DNA of 64,000 nt. Source: Klebsiella sp. WP3-W18-ESBL-02 (GTDB taxonomy: Bacteria; Pseudomonadota; Gammaproteobacteria; Enterobacterales; Enterobacteriaceae). The stretch is taken from the NCBI RefSeq assembly GCF_014168815.1, contig NZ_AP021972.1:806001-870000 (forward strand), read 5' to 3'. Of the stretch, positions 61,332-64,000 are shown one piece after another. A program made the position numbers and the translations under genes. The notes under the pieces are model-generated. The model saw nothing but the letters and a program-made list of their open reading frames with translations, had not been told where the DNA came from and made no database searches. How positions within the stretch are numbered: position 1 is the stretch's first letter; each line of letters opens with the position of its first letter.

Positions 61332-62189
61332 ATGGAAGATTTAAACGTTGTCGATAGCATAAATGACGCCGGTTCATGGCTGGTGCGCAACCAGGAATTG
61401 CTGCTGAGCTACGCGGTCAATATCGTTGCGGCAATCGCGATAATCATTGTGGGGATGATTGCGGCGCGCATCGTTTCGAACACCGTCAACCGCCTGATGC
61501 TGGCGCGTAAAATTGATGCCACCGTGGCTGATTTCCTCTCAGCGCTGGTGCGCTATGCGGTGATTGCCTTCACGCTGATCGCTGCGCTGGGGCGCGTGGG
61601 CGTACAAACAGCCTCCGTTATTGCCGTATTGGGTGCCGCGGGTTTAGCCGTAGGTCTAGCGCTGCAAGGCTCGCTGTCTAACCTGGCCGCAGGCGTGCTG
61701 CTGGTGATGTTCCGCCCGTTTCGTGCGGGTGAATACGTTGACCTGGGCGGCGTGGCCGGTACCGTGCTGAGCGTGCAGATTTTCTCCACTACCATGCGTA
61801 CCGTTGATGGCAAAATTGTCGTTATCCCTAACGGCAAAATTATCGCTGGCAATATCATTAACTTCTCGCGCGAACCTGCGCGCCGTAATGAATTTATTAT
61901 TGGCGTTTCTTACGATGCGGATATTGATAAAGTTAAGCAGATCCTCACCCGTATTCTTGAAGCGGATAACCGTATTCTCAAAGACCGCGATATTACCGTG
62001 CGTTTAAATGAACTGGCGCCGTCGTCAGTAAATTTTGTCGTGCGTGCCTGGAGCCTGAGCGGCGACCTGCAAAACGTCTACTGGGACGTGCTGGAGCAAA
62101 TTAAGCGCGAGTTCGATGCCAACGGCATTAGCTTCCCTTATCCACAGCTAGACGTGCATATGCAGCCTGGCAGTTCTGCCCAGCAGTAA
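61332..62189 (+). CDS. mscS: Small-conductance mechanosensitive channel MscS
   Basis: MscS opens under membrane tension to release solutes on osmotic downshift. The 285 residues have three N-terminal helices; the pore helix VLGAAGLAVGLALQGSLSNLA is glycine/alanine-packed as in E. coli, followed by the beta domain (FRPFRAGEYVDLGGVAGTV) and the cytoplasmic vestibule. Confidence 0.98.
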   Translation: MEDLNVVDSINDAGSWLVRNQELLLSYAVNIVAAIAIIIVGMIAARIVSNTVNRLMLARKIDATVADFLSALVRYAVIAFTLIAALGRVGVQTASVIAVLGAAGLAVGLALQGSLSNLAAGVLLVMFRPFRAGEYVDLGGVAGTVLSVQIFSTTMRTVDGKIVVIPNGKIIAGNIINFSREPARRNEFIIGVSYDADIDKVKQILTRILEADNRILKDRDITVRLNELAPSSVNFVVRAWSLSGDLQNVYWDVLEQIKREFDANGISFPYPQLDVHMQPGSSAQQ

Positions 62190-62211
62190 CCGCTTCTAAG
62201 CAGTAATAAGG

Positions 62212-62233
62212 CCGGGCTGATGCCCGGTTTTTT
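62212..62233 (+). terminator. Terminator of mscS
   Basis: CCGGGC-TGAT-GCCCGG followed by TTTTTTT. Confidence 0.9.
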
Positions 62234-62251
62234 TATGGGCGACCAACCAAG

Positions 62252-62339
62252 GTAGGCCTGATAAGCGTAGCGCCATCAGGCACTGACCGAGCGCATTAAT
62301 GCCGGATGCGGCGTAAACGTCTTATCCGGCCTGCATCGG
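62252..62339. repeat. REP/BIME element
   Basis: Two REP units: GTAGGCCTGATAAGCG with TAGCGCCATCAGGCA (62252-62282) and GCCGGATGCGGCG with TCTTATCCGGCCTGC (62301-62333), between mscS and argO. Confidence 0.85.
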
Positions 62340-62459
62340 TGCGCGTATTTTCAATTTATAATTAGCTAAACTTATTACTGATTAAAAATATCAATTTCCG
62401 CTAATGATTCTATCGCGTTATAGTCAGCGCCATTCCTGAACTACTTAAAGAAAACTATC

Positions 62460-63095
62460 GTGATATCTTATTATTTTCAAGGTCTTGCACTTGGTGCAGC
62501 CATGATACTTCCGCTCGGCCCGCAGAATGCTTTTGTGATGAACCAGGGTATTCGCCGCCAGTATCATCTGATGATTGCCTTGCTGTGTGCCGTCAGCGAC
62601 ATGTTACTTATCTGCGCGGGTGTATTCGGCGGCAGCGCGCTGCTTATGGCCTCTCCGTGGCTGTTGGCACTGGTCACCTGGGGCGGCGTTGCGTTCCTGT
62701 TGTGGTACGGCTTCGGCGCGCTGAAAACCGCGATGGGCAGCAACATTGAACTGGCCACCGCGGAAGTGATGAAGCAGGGGCGCTGGAAAATCATCGTGAC
62801 TATGCTGGCGGTGACCTGGCTTAACCCGCACGTCTACCTTGACACCTTTGTGGTGCTGGGCAGTCTGGGGGGCCAGTTGGAGGCCGTGCCTAAGCGCTGG
62901 TTCGCTCTGGGCACCATCAGCGCCTCGTTCCTGTGGTTTTTCGCGCTTGCGCTACTGGCGGCCTGGCTGGCACCGCGTTTGCGCACCGCGAAGGCGCAGC
63001 GCATTATCAACCTCGTCGTTGGGATCGTGATGTGGTTTATCGCTTTTCAGCTGGCAAAAGAGGGGGTTGGCCACCTGCACGCGCTTATGAACTAG
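62460..63095 (+). CDS. argO: Arginine exporter ArgO
   Basis: This LysE-family exporter sends out arginine (and canavanine). It has 211 residues with six membrane segments, begins SYYFQGLALGAAMILPLGPQ and carries the conserved TWLNPHVYLDT. The start codon is GTG. In E. coli the gene is activated by ArgP with arginine. Confidence 0.96.
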   Translation: MISYYFQGLALGAAMILPLGPQNAFVMNQGIRRQYHLMIALLCAVSDMLLICAGVFGGSALLMASPWLLALVTWGGVAFLLWYGFGALKTAMGSNIELATAEVMKQGRWKIIVTMLAVTWLNPHVYLDTFVVLGSLGGQLEAVPKRWFALGTISASFLWFFALALLAAWLAPRLRTAKAQRIINLVVGIVMWFIAFQLAKEGVGHLHALMN

Positions 63096-63180
63096 GCCTC
63101 ATCTGATGGACTTTCTCCCGGCAATGGCTAAGCTTGCAGGCAAGACCCCGTTGTCGGGTGATAACCAAGGAGATACAACA

Positions 63181-63933
63181 GTGAAGTTTAAAGTGATGGC
63201 TCTGGCCGCTGCAATCGGGTTTAGCGCAATGTCCGTACAGGCAAATGAGTTGCCTGATGGCCCGCATATCGTCACGTCGGGGACAGCAAGCGTGGCGGCA
63301 GTACCGGATATCGCGACGCTGGCGATTGAAGTTAATATTGCGGCTAAAGATGCAGCAAGCGCCAAGAAACAGGCCGATCAGCGCGTTGCGCAATACCTCT
63401 CTTTCCTTGAGCAGAATGGCGTCGCCAAAAACGACATTAGCTCCGCCAACCTGCGTACTCAGCCGGATTACGATTATCAAAACGGTAAAAGCGTGCTTAA
63501 GGGCTACCGCGCGGTGCGCACGGTAGAAGTCACGTTACGTCAGCTCGATAAGCTGAATTCGCTGCTGGACGGCGCACTGAAGGCGGGTCTGAACGAGATC
63601 CGCTCCGTATCGCTGGGCGTGGCGAAGCCGGATGCGTATAAAGATAAGGCGCGTAAAGCGGCGATTGATGATGCGATTCATCAGGCTCAGTCGCTGGCAG
63701 CAGGCTTCCACAGCAAGCTGGGGCCGGTGTACAGCGTGCGCTATCACGTCTCTAACTACCAGCCGAGCCCGATGGTGCGCATGATGAAGGCCGATGCGGC
63801 ACCGGTATCCGCTCAGGAAACCTACGAGCAAACGACCATTCAGTTTGACGACCAGGTAGATGTGGTATTCCAGCTTCAGCCTGAACAGGCTTCCACTCCG
63901 GCTCCGGCAGCAGCGCCCGCAGCCGCGAAGTAA
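63181..63933 (+). CDS. yggE: YggE, SIMPL/DUF541 periplasmic protein
   Basis: From the GTG at 63181 (AAGGAGAT in front) the protein has 250 residues with a signal peptide ending near SVQANELP. The rest is the DUF541 (SIMPL) domain; the C-terminal tail is rich in Pro and Ala. E. coli YggE has been linked to protection from oxidative stress. Confidence 0.95.
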   Translation: MKFKVMALAAAIGFSAMSVQANELPDGPHIVTSGTASVAAVPDIATLAIEVNIAAKDAASAKKQADQRVAQYLSFLEQNGVAKNDISSANLRTQPDYDYQNGKSVLKGYRAVRTVEVTLRQLDKLNSLLDGALKAGLNEIRSVSLGVAKPDAYKDKARKAAIDDAIHQAQSLAAGFHSKLGPVYSVRYHVSNYQPSPMVRMMKADAAPVSAQETYEQTTIQFDDQVDVVFQLQPEQASTPAPAAAPAAAK

Positions 63934-63940
63934 TTTCCCT

Positions 63941-63966
63941 AACCCCTCGCCCGGCGAGGGGTTTTT
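63941..63966 (+). terminator. Terminator of yggE
   Basis: AACCCCTCGC-CCG-GCGAGGGGTT followed by TTT. Confidence 0.88.
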
Positions 63967-64000
63967 CGTTGTGCTTAATCTTGTCGCAGTACCTTATGCC

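Overview
The window is a piece of an enterobacterial chromosome. The core gene order matches the E. coli K-12 map as I recall it: tRNA-Phe, yqgA, speC, nupG, mltC, yggX, mutY, trmB, yggL, yggN, yggM, hemW, rdgB, yggU, yggT, yggS, yggR, yqgF, yqgE, gshB, rsmE, endA, sprT, galP, metK, yqgB, speA, speB, loiP, tktA, epd, pgk, fbaA, mscS, argO, yggE. The proteins are close to the E. coli ones but not identical. A citrate-fermentation cluster next to speC and typical REP/BIME elements suggest Citrobacter, Salmonella or a close relative; the species cannot be fixed from sequence alone.

Accessory DNA breaks this backbone in six places. (1) 1-4330: the C-terminal part of a giant type I-secreted RTX adhesin with near-identical 315-bp tandem repeats and an in-frame amber codon, then an integrase remnant abutting tRNA-Phe. 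This looks like the edge of a decayed tRNA-Phe island. (2) 7.8-17.8 kb, between speC and nupG: a CitA/CitB-type two-component system divergent from an operon of a 2HCT carrier, an FAH-family protein and citCDEFXG. (3) 25.1-27.9 kb: a TRAP transporter, with ansB missing. (4) 32.6-33.7 kb: an orphan CsgD-like regulator behind an AT-rich upstream region, between yggR and yqgF. (5) 45.0-46.3 kb: an OprD-type porin between speB and loiP. (6) 49.7-57.2 kb: a four-gene operon (PTS EIICB, PHP phosphoesterase, DUF5054 protein, GH38 alpha-mannosidase) between tktA and epd, where E. coli K-12 carries the unrelated cmt/ygg sugar genes.

The citrate genes make biochemical sense together. The sensor pair would control uptake by a citrate carrier, possibly a citrate/acetate exchanger. 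CitC, CitX and CitG build the prosthetic group of citrate lyase (CitDEF), which yields acetate and oxaloacetate. No oxaloacetate decarboxylase pump (oadGAB) is present. In the operon stands an FAH-fold protein resembling oxaloacetate-processing FAHD enzymes, with an unusual Lys at the catalytic His position.

The tktA-epd operon is the best candidate for a poorly described system: sugar uptake with phosphorylation by a glucose-family EIICB that lacks its own EIIA, followed by a PHP metallophosphoesterase and two GH38-like hydrolases, all translationally coupled. The rest is housekeeping: polyamine synthesis (speC, speA, speB), DNA repair (mutY, rdgB), glutathione and SAM synthesis, and glycolysis/pentose phosphate (tktA, epd, pgk, fbaA).
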